NCBI RefSeq assembly: GCF_900496995.4
Contig: NC_044014.1
Coordinates: 7,142,001-7,206,000, forward strand
Length of the DNA: 64,000 nucleotides
Direction of reading: 5' to 3'
DNA from: Aquila chrysaetos chrysaetos
Lineage: Eukaryota > Chordata > Aves > Accipitriformes > Accipitridae
Position numbers and translations under genes: made by a program. Under the pieces are notes generated by a model, which was not told the origin of the DNA, ran no database searches, and saw only the letters and a program-made list of their open reading frames with translations. Shown here in pieces: positions 11,690-22,430 of the stretch (position 1 is its first letter; the number at the start of each line of letters is the position of its first letter).

Positions 11690-11727
11690 TCCGGACCCCG
11701 TTCTCGCTTTAAACACCCCCCCCCTCC

Positions 11728-11848
11728 CACACACACACACACATTCCTCGCAGTTAGGTCTCGCCGTAAATCCGTTTCCGTAAAAATCACATATATATAT
11801 ATATATTTGTGTGGGGTTTTGTGTTGGTTTTTTTTTTTTTTTTTTTTT
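11728..11848 (+). repeat. Microsatellite cluster: (CA)n, (AT)n and T(21)
   Basis: In order on the + strand there is a CA repeat (about 11728-11742), an AT repeat (about 11789-11807) and an uninterrupted T run (about 11828-11848). All lie 230-350 nt downstream of the NANOS1 stop. Confidence 0.9.
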
Positions 11849-11934
11849 CTTACAATAAACAAATACAGTGCATCTCAGCTGCGCAATTCCCGCCGCCCGG
11901 CTCCGCGCGGGCCAGCGCGCGCCGGCCGCCGCCT

Positions 11935-11940
11935 TTTAAT
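11935..11940 (-). terminator. NANOS1: Candidate poly(A) signal ATTAAA for NANOS1
   Basis: On the minus strand this reads ATTAAA, about 140 nt after the NANOS1 stop. It is the nearest common poly(A) variant. Nanos mRNAs often have longer 3' UTRs, so a more distal site is quite possible. Confidence 0.3.
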
Positions 11941-12077
11941 AATATATTAACGTGTGAAAGAACGAAACCGCCATCCGCTTTAAAAACCAAAAAAAAAAAA
12001 GAACCAAAACCCCCCCAAAACAACCCCAAAAAGAAACAGACGGGAGGAAGCCCGGGTCGCCCCTTGGGTCCCGGCGC

Positions 12078-12869
12078 CTAACGGCCCTTCTTCCCCAGGG
12101 CGGTCCGGGCGTGTTTGAGCTGTTTGGCCGCCTGCATTTTGGAGAGGGGACAGTACTTGATGGTGTGGGCATTGTCACCGCTGGCACCGCAGAGGGGGCA
12201 GGTGTAACGCCGCAGCACCGGGCAGAGGACGCGGCCGTCGGGTCCCTTGAGGATGTGGGTGGTGTAGAGAGCCACGGCCTCCTTGTTGTTCCGGCAGAAG
12301 ACGCAGACCTGCAGCTCGGGTTTGAGCAACCGGGAGGAGACCCGCGGGTGGGTCGGTAACCGGCCAGCCACCACCACGCCGCCCCAAGCGTGGGGCGAAC
12401 CCTCCCGGCCCGGGTGTTCTCCCGAGCAATCGAAAACGACGGCGGCGGGGCCGCCGCGCCCGGGGAAGGGGCTGAAGTCGGCGAAGCGCTCCTCCAGCAG
12501 GCCCTCGCCGTGGTGGTGGTGGTGATGGTGGTGGTGGTGGTGATGCCCGCACAGGTCCAGGTCGTGCAAGTCCAGCGCGCCCTCGAAGTACGGCCCCGCC
12601 GCCTCTTCCTCCTCCTCCTCCTCCTCTTCCTCCTCCTCGGCCGGCGGCACGGCAGCCGCCACCACCACCGAGGGGGGCTCGGCGCCGAAACCCTTGCCGG
12701 GGCGCACGGCCTTGGTGATGAGCGTGGCTAACCCCAGGTAGTCGTTCCAGGAGTTGAAGACGTTCCCGCAGGCGCTGTGACTCCGGCCGCCGTAGCGAGC
12801 GCCCGGCAGGCACTCCACGGGCGGGAGGTGCCGGTGCTGCTCCAGCTTGGCACCTGGAAAAGCCTCCAT
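12078..12869 (-). CDS. NANOS1: Nanos homolog 1, RNA-binding translational repressor
   Basis: Single-exon gene of 263 residues, close to the human protein (292). The start at 12869 gives MEAFPGAK, matching the vertebrate NANOS1 start MEAFP. Residues about 38-50 (FNSWNDYLGLATL) are the NOT1-interacting motif that recruits CCR4-NOT. An acidic run of 12 Glu (78-89) and a run of 12 His (109-120) sit in the variable middle. LLEERFADFSPF (124-135) is a second conserved block. The C-terminal Nanos zinc fingers are complete: C189-x2-C192-x12-H205-x10-C216 and C224-x2-C227-x7-H235-x4-C240. Known role: cytoplasmic mRNA silencing with Pumilio, in germ cells and parts of the nervous system. The His and Glu runs are unlike the human protein. 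The frame stays open 149 codons further upstream, but the predicted transcription start lies inside that stretch. Confidence 0.96.
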   Translation of the reverse strand: MEAFPGAKLEQHRHLPPVECLPGARYGGRSHSACGNVFNSWNDYLGLATLITKAVRPGKGFGAEPPSVVVAAAVPPAEEEEEEEEEEEEAAGPYFEGALDLHDLDLCGHHHHHHHHHHHHGEGLLEERFADFSPFPGRGGPAAVVFDCSGEHPGREGSPHAWGGVVVAGRLPTHPRVSSRLLKPELQVCVFCRNNKEAVALYTTHILKGPDGRVLCPVLRRYTCPLCGASGDNAHTIKYCPLSKMQAAKQLKHARTALGKKGR

Positions 12870-13053
12870 GGGGGTGGGTGCAGCCGCCCGGGGAGCACCC
12901 GCTCCCCCGAGCGCGGTGCGGGGCTCCGCCGGGTACCCTCCCCGGCGGCCCACCCCCCCGCCCCCCCCGCTCCCAACCCCGGGACCGCAGCCGAGCACCG
13001 GCCGCTCCGGTTCCCGCCGGCGGCTCTGCGAGCGCGCGGCGGCGCGCCGCGCC

Positions 13054-13060
13054 TCAAATA
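13054..13060 (-). promoter_or_regulatory. NANOS1: TATA-like box of NANOS1
   Basis: The minus strand reads CCGCCCCCTATTTGAGGCGC, a TATTTGA element right after a GC box. It predicts a transcription start near 13030 and a 5' UTR of about 160 nt. Predicted from sequence only. Confidence 0.5.
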
Positions 13061-13130
13061 GGGGGCGGTGGCGGGAGCGGGGGAGCTGGGTGGGGAGGGG
13101 AGGGAGGGGGAAGGCGGCCGCCGCGCTCCT

Positions 13131-13135
13131 ATTGG
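13131..13135 (-). promoter_or_regulatory. NANOS1: CCAAT box, NANOS1 promoter
   Basis: CCAAT on the minus strand (ATTGG on +) about 75 nt upstream of the TATA-like box, in GGCGGCCAATAGGAGC context. Likely NF-Y site. Confidence 0.6.
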
Positions 13136-13170
13136 CCGCCGGCCAGCGCCCTCCCCCTCCCCTCCCGCTC

Positions 13171-13175
13171 ATTGG
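13171..13175 (-). promoter_or_regulatory. NANOS1: Second CCAAT box, NANOS1 promoter
   Basis: CCAAT on the minus strand, 40 nt upstream of the first, in GCCAGCCAATGAGCGG context. Paired NF-Y sites at such spacing are common in GC-rich promoters. Confidence 0.6.
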
Positions 13176-13220
13176 CTGGCGGGAGGAGCGGGGTGGAGCG
13201 CGGCGGCGGCGGCGGGAGAG

Positions 13221-13248
13221 GGCGGGGCAGGGCGGGGCGGGGCGGGGC
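13221..13248 (-). promoter_or_regulatory. NANOS1: GC-box array, NANOS1 promoter
   Basis: Tandem GGGGCGGGGC-type motifs (Sp/KLF sites) lie about 190 nt upstream of the predicted transcription start. Confidence 0.6.
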
Positions 13249-16200
13249 CGGAGGCGCAGGTGTGGCGGGACCCGCGGAGCCCCCGAACCGTCGGGGCAGA
13301 GCGGTGCGAGGGTCAAACGCGTTTGGTAACGTGCAACCCGACCTGGGAAGCGGTTCGGAGCTGGTAAAGCCGTTCAAGGCAACAGATGCCGTCCCGTAGG
13401 TGCCCGTAAGTGGTACGGGGCAGAGGTGATCTCTTCTTTGGACCCCCCCTTAATAGGTGGGTTCGATGATTATCACCTCAAGCTAATAAAAGTTTCGGGT
13501 CAGGCCTCAGATCAGGTACGTGCGCTCGCTGGAGCGCTGCTCGGGTGTGTGGAACTGGTAGATTCAAGCCCCAAAAGGGAGGGGGCCGACCTACGCCCTG
13601 GCTGCGGGTGAACGCGGAGGGTGCCGCGCGAGGGACTCCGGACGGCAGGATGGGCACGGGTGTCCTGCGGTCCGGGTTTCGGTGGCCCAGCTCTCACGTC
13701 TCTGAGCGGTGCTTTGCAGAGCAGCCGCCGCGCTGCTGGACGCTGGGCCGTGGTGGGGAGATGGAAATCCCCTTTCCTGCCCCTGACGATTCCCCTCCGG
13801 TCTGGCTCCCCAGAAACCAGATCCTCCGGGAAGCATCACGTGCGTGCTCTTCCATTTGGGCAAGAGGAGTTAAAAATGCGGCCGCAATTAAAAATCCTAT
13901 TAATTTCCAGCCCCTGGTAAGAGCTGCTGGGCTGAGCACAGTGGGTGGAGTTTTGTCAGTAGTAAATCTGTCTCCCCTGTGCACGGCCTTGATTTGTAGG
14001 TCTGACAGGCGCTCCCCCCGGCAGGTAAAGCAGCTTTACGACGTGGTTTGTTTGCAGCTGAAATCGTCAGGTTTCAGAAGCTCAGATATCAGAAATACCT
14101 CCTGAGGGGCTGGTTTCTTGCACCGCAAGGCCTTGATATGCTTCTCCAGCCGCGTGAAGTGGCTGGCAAGTGGGTGTGCTGAGGACCGAGGAACGACGCG
14201 GACGGCTGCGGGAGTAGAGCCGGCTGGAAGCAGCATTTCAGAGCGTGAATGCTCTGGTTGGGAAACGGGGCTCCTTTCAGTACTGAAAACATTTGCAAAA
14301 GAAGTCCTGTTCCGGAGTCGTGCTCCTGGTGGGATGCGGTTCTGCAGCAGGTGACCACAGGGACATTTCAGAGTTGCGTGGCGTCGGGCTCAGCCTAGAG
14401 CCTTTCTCCGAGACGCGGTTACGTGACAGGCCTTTTCTCTCTTCAGTGGAGCGTTTCGGGGCCTGTCCAGTGAGGGACATTGCCTCTCCAAACACAAACG
14501 GCTGGCCCCGTTTTCACGAGGGCTGAGGGCTTGCAGGTTGCGCTGGAGCCGGCGGGGAATGGCAGAGGTAACAGATGGGTGAAACGGCACAGGGCGATCA
14601 GTCAGAGTGCTTGAGCGTCACACGCTGGGGCAATTGTTGTCGCTCAGCTTCTTCTCTAGACGTTTTAAGAGGCAATCTTGGAGAGTGAATAATTTCAAAT
14701 CACTTCATGCTGTAGCAGTGTAAGTAGCACAGGCAGAGAGGAAAATGGTCCTGTTCCCCTCACTGCTAATGCAGGGAGCGATGAAGAATGTGGAGCAGCA
14801 TAAAAAATATCCGGACCAGAAAAATACTGTGAAGGATAGATACCTGTCACCAGCACTGCAGTAACAGCACGCTCTATTTGACCAACAGCTCTGGCAGAGC
14901 TCACGCGCGTCAGCAATCCAAGTGTACGAGGTATGTTGCACAAGTTATTCCGCTGCTTCCCTTGTCCAGACTTTTGCAAATGGCCCCTCGCGTTCCAGGC
15001 GTTGAGCAGAGACTCAACAGCTTGACTCAGAGGTTGGGTCTCCATAGTGCTGTCAGGCGTCATCAGACCTCAACCGACCTTGCACCGGCTCGTTGGGTGG
15101 CATGTCACAGTCCTGGGTCAATAGTAGGGAATGCCACTGCTGACATTGGAACAAATCGGTGTCTCAGTGAAACTCTTTCATCAGACAGATTCAAACTGTA
15201 AATAAAAGATATGGTCATGAACAGCTGATGGGGAAGTAGCTGCTTCTAGGAAGGATGCAGCGTTGGTGTTTTGGTTTTCTTTGAAAATGCTTTTCATTTG
15301 AAACGTTGAGAACTGCAAGAAAAACTACTGCTTTGTCCTTAACTGGAGGTTGGGAGTATTTCTGACTCTATCCCAAACTACCCTTTTGGCAACCTTTGTA
15401 AGGACTTTGACAGTGTAAGACCACAGCTGTCTTGGTGGTGGTGTCTTACGTGAGTTTTTGCAGCAAGGCTGCACAGCAACCCTGGAAAACTACCGGCTGG
15501 AGCAGAAGTGACAAATAGCTGTTGGCACCGTGAACTCAACACCACGGGCCAAACGCAGCCCAGCGAAGGGGAAAGTTTTCTGCAGTCCCTCAAAGCAGCA
15601 AGAAGCCATGTCACAGATTTAAGCCGATCCGAGTGCGGGAAGCCTTCAGATCTGCTGGGAGTGAGTAATCTGCTTGGTGGGACCAGTCTGGGAGCTCCTG
15701 CCGGCCGCAGGAATTTGTTGAGCCCGGGATTGCTCCTGGGAATATATATATGAAAACTATGGAGCTGCAGAGCCGTGGTAGTGGACACCAGTGTACGTGC
15801 CACCCTGCTCCCGAGGGACGGAGCCGTGGTGCTCGGGGTCACCGAACCACGTCTGGCTGCTGACTGCCACGGGGAGAGCCTGTCTGGGCAGCGCTCCCCT
15901 GCGTGCCACGGGTTGCGGTGTCCTTGGACGTCGCTGCCTCCCCGGGACACCTCCGAAACCCGGGGGGTCAAAGCAATGTGGTGCTGCTCTCGTGCACGCC
16001 AAGAGCAGGTCAGTGAGGTCTTTGTATAGGGTCGGAGGAAAGATTTCTTTCTTCATATTAAAGGAAGAATGATCTAATAAGTCATTTAACATGAACGATA
16101 GAAGGGTTTAAGCGCAGGGGGTTTTGAATGCATGCAGGACAGCTGTCAAGTTTAGAGAGGAGATTAGCAGTTCATTTGAGAGATACATTAGGAAAAAGAG

Positions 16201-18784
16201 CTTACTCCGGGGGGCTGTTAGCTCCCTTGAGGCTGGGGAGGATTTAGTGTCTGTAAGTGTTGATCTATTGTGCACGTTATGAAGCTTGCCATCCCAGCAG
16301 CTTTGATATGTTCCAGCTTTTCTTTAAAACCCCTGTGGATGTTAAAGTGACTTTCATTTAACGTGGGAGATGTTGACAAGCTCCCCCAGGAGGCTGGTGA
16401 GTTCTCGAAAGGGTCTTTTAAAATATTAGCTTCACCGCCACTTTTAGATGATTTTTTTCCCCCTCTGGAATATCAAAGAGTGGTTTGTTTCTGACAGCAC
16501 TAAAAATAAATAAGGTGTCTGCTGACACAGGGAAGATACGGCCTGTGCTGGTTGGACTCCCAGCCTGGTGTTCGGGGATCCTTTCTAAAGCTTTTGGCTT
16601 AGCGGATGATGCTTGTGTTTGGAAAGCCGAAGTTTATAGCACAGAGCGATCCTTCTCTTTAGAAGATTGGAAGCAGCTGGTGGGACTAACACGGGCGAGT
16701 TAGGTTTCAGCGGCGGACGCAAACACAAGTCACGAAAGCAGAGCTTCAGCTTGGCGTCCGCTCAGCGGCTCCGGTGCCGACGTTCGATCCGCCCGTGGGC
16801 TGACGGCTTTCCCCGGCGTTTTCCTTTTCAAAAGGGAGAGGTGCACGAGGGCTTGCGCTGGAAGCGCACGTGGGGCGGCCGTGCTGGCGGGGGGCTTTGG
16901 GGAGGAAGCCCCTGCTCCGCGTCACGGGTGTGGGGAAGGTGGGGGGCCCCGGGCACGGCGGCTGCCGGGCTTCGGGGCAAGGAGGGCTTGAGCTGGCACG
17001 AGGGTGTCGGTAATAAATGCAATGAAATGACTCCAGCCCTTTTTACTGGCAAAAATACACTGGTATGGAGGGTTAGGGAAGTAAAAGCCAGCTGTGAAAT
17101 ACGACGTTGGTTTTGGGAATCTTTCTTTGAAGACGTGCTTTTGCTTTTGTTGTGTGGAAGCAGCTGATCCTTCGAGGAGGCGGAATTCTGCTTGATTGCA
17201 AAGGAGGCAGTGGTGGTCTCGCCTTCCTCTGATCTGTGCTGAGCCCAGTGTGCTATTTCTGCATAACCAAACACCTTAGGTGTTTCTGTACCAGGGTATC
17301 AGACTTCTCCGTGGTGTAGACCGCAACTGTCACGCACCGCTCCGGAGGCAGGAGTGACTGTCCGGATCCGTCATCTTCAGCCGCTTTGGAGTTACATGAC
17401 AGTCCTCAGGCAACTGCAGCAAATGTTTACCCGGGCAAACAGAGCTGGTGGGGGACGTCATGTATTTTTAGCTGTCTTTTAATTTGATTCAGCCATCGAA
17501 AATGCAGAGCAGCACACAGCGGTAGCCAGCTCTCTAAGAACCGCTGCTCCACCTCTTTGCATGCAGACGACTGGAAAGAGCTGAGAGGAAAAAATGAAGG
17601 TGCTTCCAAGAGTACATCATTGCCAGCACGATGGCATGGACTAATCTCCATGTCATGGGTGTAAAACCAGAGGAGGCGCTTGTAGGTCCCCGGTGAAGCA
17701 GAACTAGGCTGTTGGCTCCCAGGTCTTGACACCTAGCAAAACCTCCCAGCTGTCTGTGACCGCAGTGGTATCTGTTCCAGGTTCAAGTGAGGAACTGGGC
17801 TGCAAGAACTGGGGCTGTGATCCCAGACCAGCTCCTAGAGAACCACGCAGAAACGAATAATCCTATTTAACGACAGACTTTGACAAATGCCACCAGTTGA
17901 AAGACCAGGAGTAAAACACTGATGAGCTATCTCATAACCTGGGCACTGTACAACCTGATCTTTGGATGGCATGGAGAACCCAAGTAGTGGTTATGGAAGT
18001 AATGTGCACATCATAGCAGAAAGTTATATGGGCAACCTAAATATGGCTCTGCTTGACTGCTGACTGCTCGATTCTCCGGCAAAATGACATCCTTTTCCCT
18101 ATTTCATTTTATCTCTAGCAGTGGCATCTTCTGCATCCCATATGGTTTGAAGATGAGCCTTCAGCAGAGTCCGAACTGCAGTCTGGCAGCATCAGTCTGG
18201 CTGTGGCCGTAGCGGTAGGCGTGCATGCATGGGGGCTGCCGAGGCGACAGCTGAGCCCTTTCCAGGGCTGACAGCAAATAGGAGGAGAGTAGACTCCATG
18301 TTTTGGGGGCTGACAGTGCAGAGAGGAGAGAAACTGGTTTTCCTCTCCCCCAGAAAAGTCTGTCAGCTGAAGCTGAACTACTTTTCAGGACGCAAAGTGT
18401 TTTCTGGACACAGACCTTTTTAAATCTTCAGATTCAGAGCGCTGCTGAAAGTGTTGGAAATAGTAGCTGTTCAAGAAAGAAAATCCATTACAGGACTCTT
18501 TTTACAATCAAAAATGTATCCTCTCTAATTATCGTGGCTGATAAACAGAAGACACTATCAGCTTTTCCATCATCTCTTGCAAATGCATGGAATTTAAAGG
18601 AGAATGCAAAGGTTGTAGATGACCAGCCAGGGTTTTGACTTGCCCATCCAAACTACTGCAGAACACAAATACAAGCCAAGAATCAAATGTTTATCAGCAG
18701 AAGCATATTTTTCCTGAGGATATAGTAACTCACATTAATATCTCATGGAGAGGAATGTCAAAGTAGCATAGAAATTCATATATA

Positions 18785-18848
18785 CTGTTTATGAGAAAAT
18801 TAAACAGTGTTTATGAGAAAATGAAACAGTTTTTATGAAAACTGAAAG
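18785..18848 (+). repeat. 22-bp tandem repeat, about 3 copies
   Basis: The units are CTGTTTATGAGAAAAT..., GTGTTTATGAGAAAAT... and GTTTTTATGAAAAC..., at 18785-18806, 18807-18828 and 18829-18848. The third copy is shorter and diverged. Confidence 0.85.
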
Positions 18849-19266
18849 GGTTTTTTGTTTAAGAACAATTTGTGTTTATGCATTTTATAAATACATCAGG
18901 GAAGCGTAATAAATGCTATAAGCATTTTGGTTTCTAAATGTCGAATGAGGTTTCCCTCTTACAGCAAATAACACTCATGTTGAAACTGAGAATCAGGTTC
19001 TTCTGTAAAGATCCTGTGAACCTGAAATAGCACAGAAAAAGCGTTCATTTTACAGTTTTATAATGAATGAAATCAAACTCGATGTTATTGGACTTTATTA
19101 TTACCGGATATCTCAAACTCAAGATGAAACGGCGAAGGCAGGATGGGTGTTTGGGGACCAACAGCTCTCTGATCCATGCTGAGCTGCTTGACCACAGCTG
19201 ATGCGACAGCACCCACCGACACCAGCCTGCGACCTGGCCTGTGAGTTTTGAAATGCCGCAGTTGAA

Positions 19267-19316
19267 ATCCTGGCTCATCGGTCTCCGCTTTATCCTGGCT
19301 CATCGGTCTCCGCTCT
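19267..19316 (+). repeat. 25-bp tandem duplication
   Basis: Two adjacent copies (19267-19291 and 19292-19316) beginning ATCCTGGCTCATCGGTCTCC differ at one base. This near-identity suggests a recent duplication. Confidence 0.9.
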
Positions 19317-22019
19317 ATCTTTGGAGCTTATCGTGGCTGGCAGGTTATTATCGTGCGCCTCTGTCAGAGTTTGCTCCAGCAGCTGTGTGTCAGAGGTTCG
19401 TGCTGTCAGTGCCTCTTGGAGGGTCTGGTATTTTGGAGGTTTCACACATCTAAGTTTGAAGTGTTGGTCGGCTTTGCCTGCGTGTAATGCTGTTTCACGC
19501 TTTCTTTTAACTCCAGGGTAATAATAACTGAAAACCCAGTTCAGCAAACACTTAAGTACGTGCTTACCATTGCAGGCCTTGCTACAGTATTTGCAGTTTT
19601 TCTCGAAGTTGGCAGTTTCTGCTAGATTTCAGGAGACTGCAGAGTTTTTAAAGCACAGAGAGATGTTACGGTGACTTGCAATGGCAGGGTAAAATCCTGT
19701 TCGGTTGATCTCAGTGATGAAACTCCAGCTTACTTAAAGGGGGTGGCCAAGAGTTTACGTACTGATTGCATCGCGTGCTGCCCGTCTTTCTTGTCTCCTG
19801 TGCAAGGTCATGGAAGTGGAAGGCCGAGCCAATGCATTTGGGAAAAAGCAGAGGTTTCCGTTTTGGACAAGTCTTTGGATTCACTGAAAAGAGTATTTCA
19901 ACTAAAATTTTGGCTAGACACTCTACATTCCTTTATGTATTCCTCCTCTCCAAAAATGATTGCTCCAGGATATACTTGAGAGAGCTTGATACTTGCATGA
20001 GGATTTATTGCTTTTAGTTTCTGAATCGGTTCTGAACCTGAATTAGCAAATGCTAGTGCATATTTCTAATAGCGACAAGAATTCCAGCAGAATTTCTGAG
20101 GTCTGCCTGGCTGATTAAATCCAGCGAAGGCTCCTGCTAAGCTGCTAGGCAGAGCCAGCCATATCAAGGACCTTAAGACGACCGCAAATTCAGTTCTGAA
20201 GATTTTTTTATTGTGTGAAATTTTACCAAGCGGAAGACATATATTTTAGTTGATCCATATAAATGTCATACACACATGCAAGACAGTAGATAAGTTCCTG
20301 ATACATTAATTTCACATGGCGAGGATAATAGTATTTGTCCTGACAACTTGATTAAATTTGTAAGAAAATTCCTAGTGAAAAACAGTCATTGCATTTTTTG
20401 TCAAGCCGATAAAGTATGATTTAACTGCGAGAGAAAAGCAACTGAAAAAATCAGGCTTGCACTCGAAAACTAGCACTCTTGTTTTCTGTTTTGTTATTTG
20501 GTAAAAGGAGTAAACAGAGGGTTCTTCATTGTTCTGCTTGCTTGGTGGTGCTGGTTTTCTTCATCTGAAATTGAAGTTGTCTCTATTGGGAAGAACAGTG
20601 ATGACCAAGAAAACAGTGAAACAACTGGAGAATACTGAAGTCAAGAAAACAACAGGAAAGAACTTCTAATCAGTCTAAATGTTCTAGGCTTCTGATATGT
20701 TCTGGGATCTTTTGTCTTCTCAGAAGTCATAGTTAACTTTGAGACTTAAGATTTTGGGGAGAGGAGGCCTTCATTAAAGATTCAACACCTCCACCCTGAG
20801 ATTTCCAGCAAACGTGGTTGGGGACATCGGGTGTATGCTCCAGCTGAACAGAGGAGATCGGGGTTTGGAGTCTGACCTCCTCTGATCTTATGGGAAAAGA
20901 GACACAATCCCAGGGAGTTGTTTCTCAGAGCATTTTGTGCTGCGCAAGAGGGCGAATGCCCCTCAGACTGTTAATGTAAACGTCTCGGGTCAAACGCATC
21001 TCGGTTTGGGGAGGGTTCCTGGAGATCTCTGAGGGTCAGGGCTTGGGCTGCAGTGCTGTGCACCTCGTGGGTCCCGTCGCTCTGAGGCTTGGTGCTTGCG
21101 CCGGCTGAGAAGGGGGGTCCCGCGGCAGAGCCCTCTCCCTGGGGAGGCCCTGGTGTGGTTGAGGGGCTGGTGTTTCCCTTGACGTACGATGGTACCCGTG
21201 CAACTGGCAGCCACCCCAGTGCCTGGCAGAAGCTCTCATCCACCATGATGTGTGCCTCCAAAGGGCTTCTCCCTCGTTCCTCGCCTGCGCTCTTCTCCCA
21301 GCTCATCTCGTGCCCACGCTCACAGCTCAGGCTGGCACACAAACCCCGTCCACCCCCAAGGCTCTCTGTCGCTCCCTGGACTATGGGGTCCCTCCTGCAA
21401 AGAGGTTGGGGCGTAGCTGGCTCCTGCCCATCCGTGCTCCTTACCCCTGGGAGCCCTGGGCACGGATGCCTACGGATGACACGTGAGATTGGGTGGTCCT
21501 GGGTGCGCATCTCTGTGCGCAGCAGTGTGTGAGCGGATTGCGATTTGCACTTCGGCGTTTCACGTCCCCTGGGAGCCTGTGTTAAGTTTCCAAATTCTTG
21601 TGCTCCTGTTTTCTCGCAAATCCCGTTCTGAGTCTGACCCTGAGTGCATGGCTGCATTTATGTTTTCAGTAAGAACTATTTTGTTCAAACCTTTGGGTGC
21701 TTTTGATTTTTTTTTTTTTTCCTGAAGGGATAAACCACTAATTATACATGGAAATTGTACCTCAAAGATCCATCTTAATATTATAATTGTAGTAGCAAAG
21801 CAACTGGTATGATTATGTGCATCATTGCACTTTTTAGCCATTAACCAGCTTTTCTTGGTTAATGAAGTTAGTAAAACCTAGAATGTGCTTTGCTGGAATA
21901 TATCCAGTGGAATCTCATTATCACCTACAAGCCTTTATAATTGGGGTGATAATGTGCAAAATGTTATATTGCTGATAAACGAGATGGGATTAAAAGAGAG
22001 TGGAGTTCTGCTCTCAGAC

Positions 22020-22430
22020 ACACGTGACAGATCTTGGGATTTTGGTCTATCTTTGTGGAATGCCTGCAGCCCCGTGTCGAGTTTGGGGGGTTCCATTTCA
22101 AGCGAGAGGAGGTACACTTGGAAGGAGTCCAGTGGCAAAACTAATGAGAGCTCTGACCTCTCAGGAAAGGTAGAAAGGATTGGTGCTGTCGAGTCAGGAG
22201 GAGACTGTAGTGAGGCATGAAAATGGTCTTAAACGCCTTCAAAGAAGGGAATAATCTGTTCTCTATGATCCTGTTGGATAGGATACAGAGGAATGGGCTT
22301 AAAGCACAGGGAGGGTGGTTGACATTGGGTATTAGGGAAACACAGAATGGATAATTAAGGACTGATTGAAATTGCTTGGACCAGGGTGCCTCAAAGGATT
22401 CTCCACTGTTGGCAGGCACCAGGAAGAGGC
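22020..22430 (+). mobile_element. Ancient CR1-type LINE fragment
   Basis: Diverged but ordered matches to the ORF2 end/3' region of CR1 in sense direction: CCATTTCAAGCGAGAGGAGG, then GGAAGGAGTCCAGTGGCAAA, AAATGGTCTTAAACGCCTTC, GGAATGGGCTTAAAGCACAG and ACCAGGGTGCCTCAAAGGAT. Open frames through it are accidental. Edges are approximate. Confidence 0.6.

Larger units (their letters stand above)
12880..13320 (-). promoter_or_regulatory. NANOS1: NANOS1 CpG island and promoter region
   Basis: Very GC- and CpG-rich sequence lies directly upstream of the start codon. It contains a TATA-like box, two CCAAT boxes and a row of GC boxes in order on the minus strand, which fits a compact promoter of an intronless gene. 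The island continues into the coding region. Confidence 0.8.
13400..22015. other. Upstream flank of NANOS1, gene desert part 1
   Basis: No recognisable protein gene. The first kilobases stay moderately CpG-rich, with GC-rich patches at about 13.55-13.75, 16.7-17.0 and 20.97-21.5 kb. From 17.3 to 20.9 kb the sequence is AT-rich and unique apart from the two short tandem repeats listed separately. The many open frames in the GC-rich patches overlap on both strands, which is what composition alone gives. Confidence 0.5.

Noticed and set aside
11317..11950. Long overlapping open frames on both strands (181 and 201 residues)
   Set aside because: They run through C/G homopolymers and microsatellites. 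The products are Gly/Arg/Pro runs with no domain, and both strands are open because of GC bias.
12111..13399. Many + strand and other-frame open frames over NANOS1 and its promoter
   Set aside because: Shadows of the GC-rich NANOS1 coding strand and CpG island. Only the 12078-12869 minus frame has the Nanos zinc fingers.
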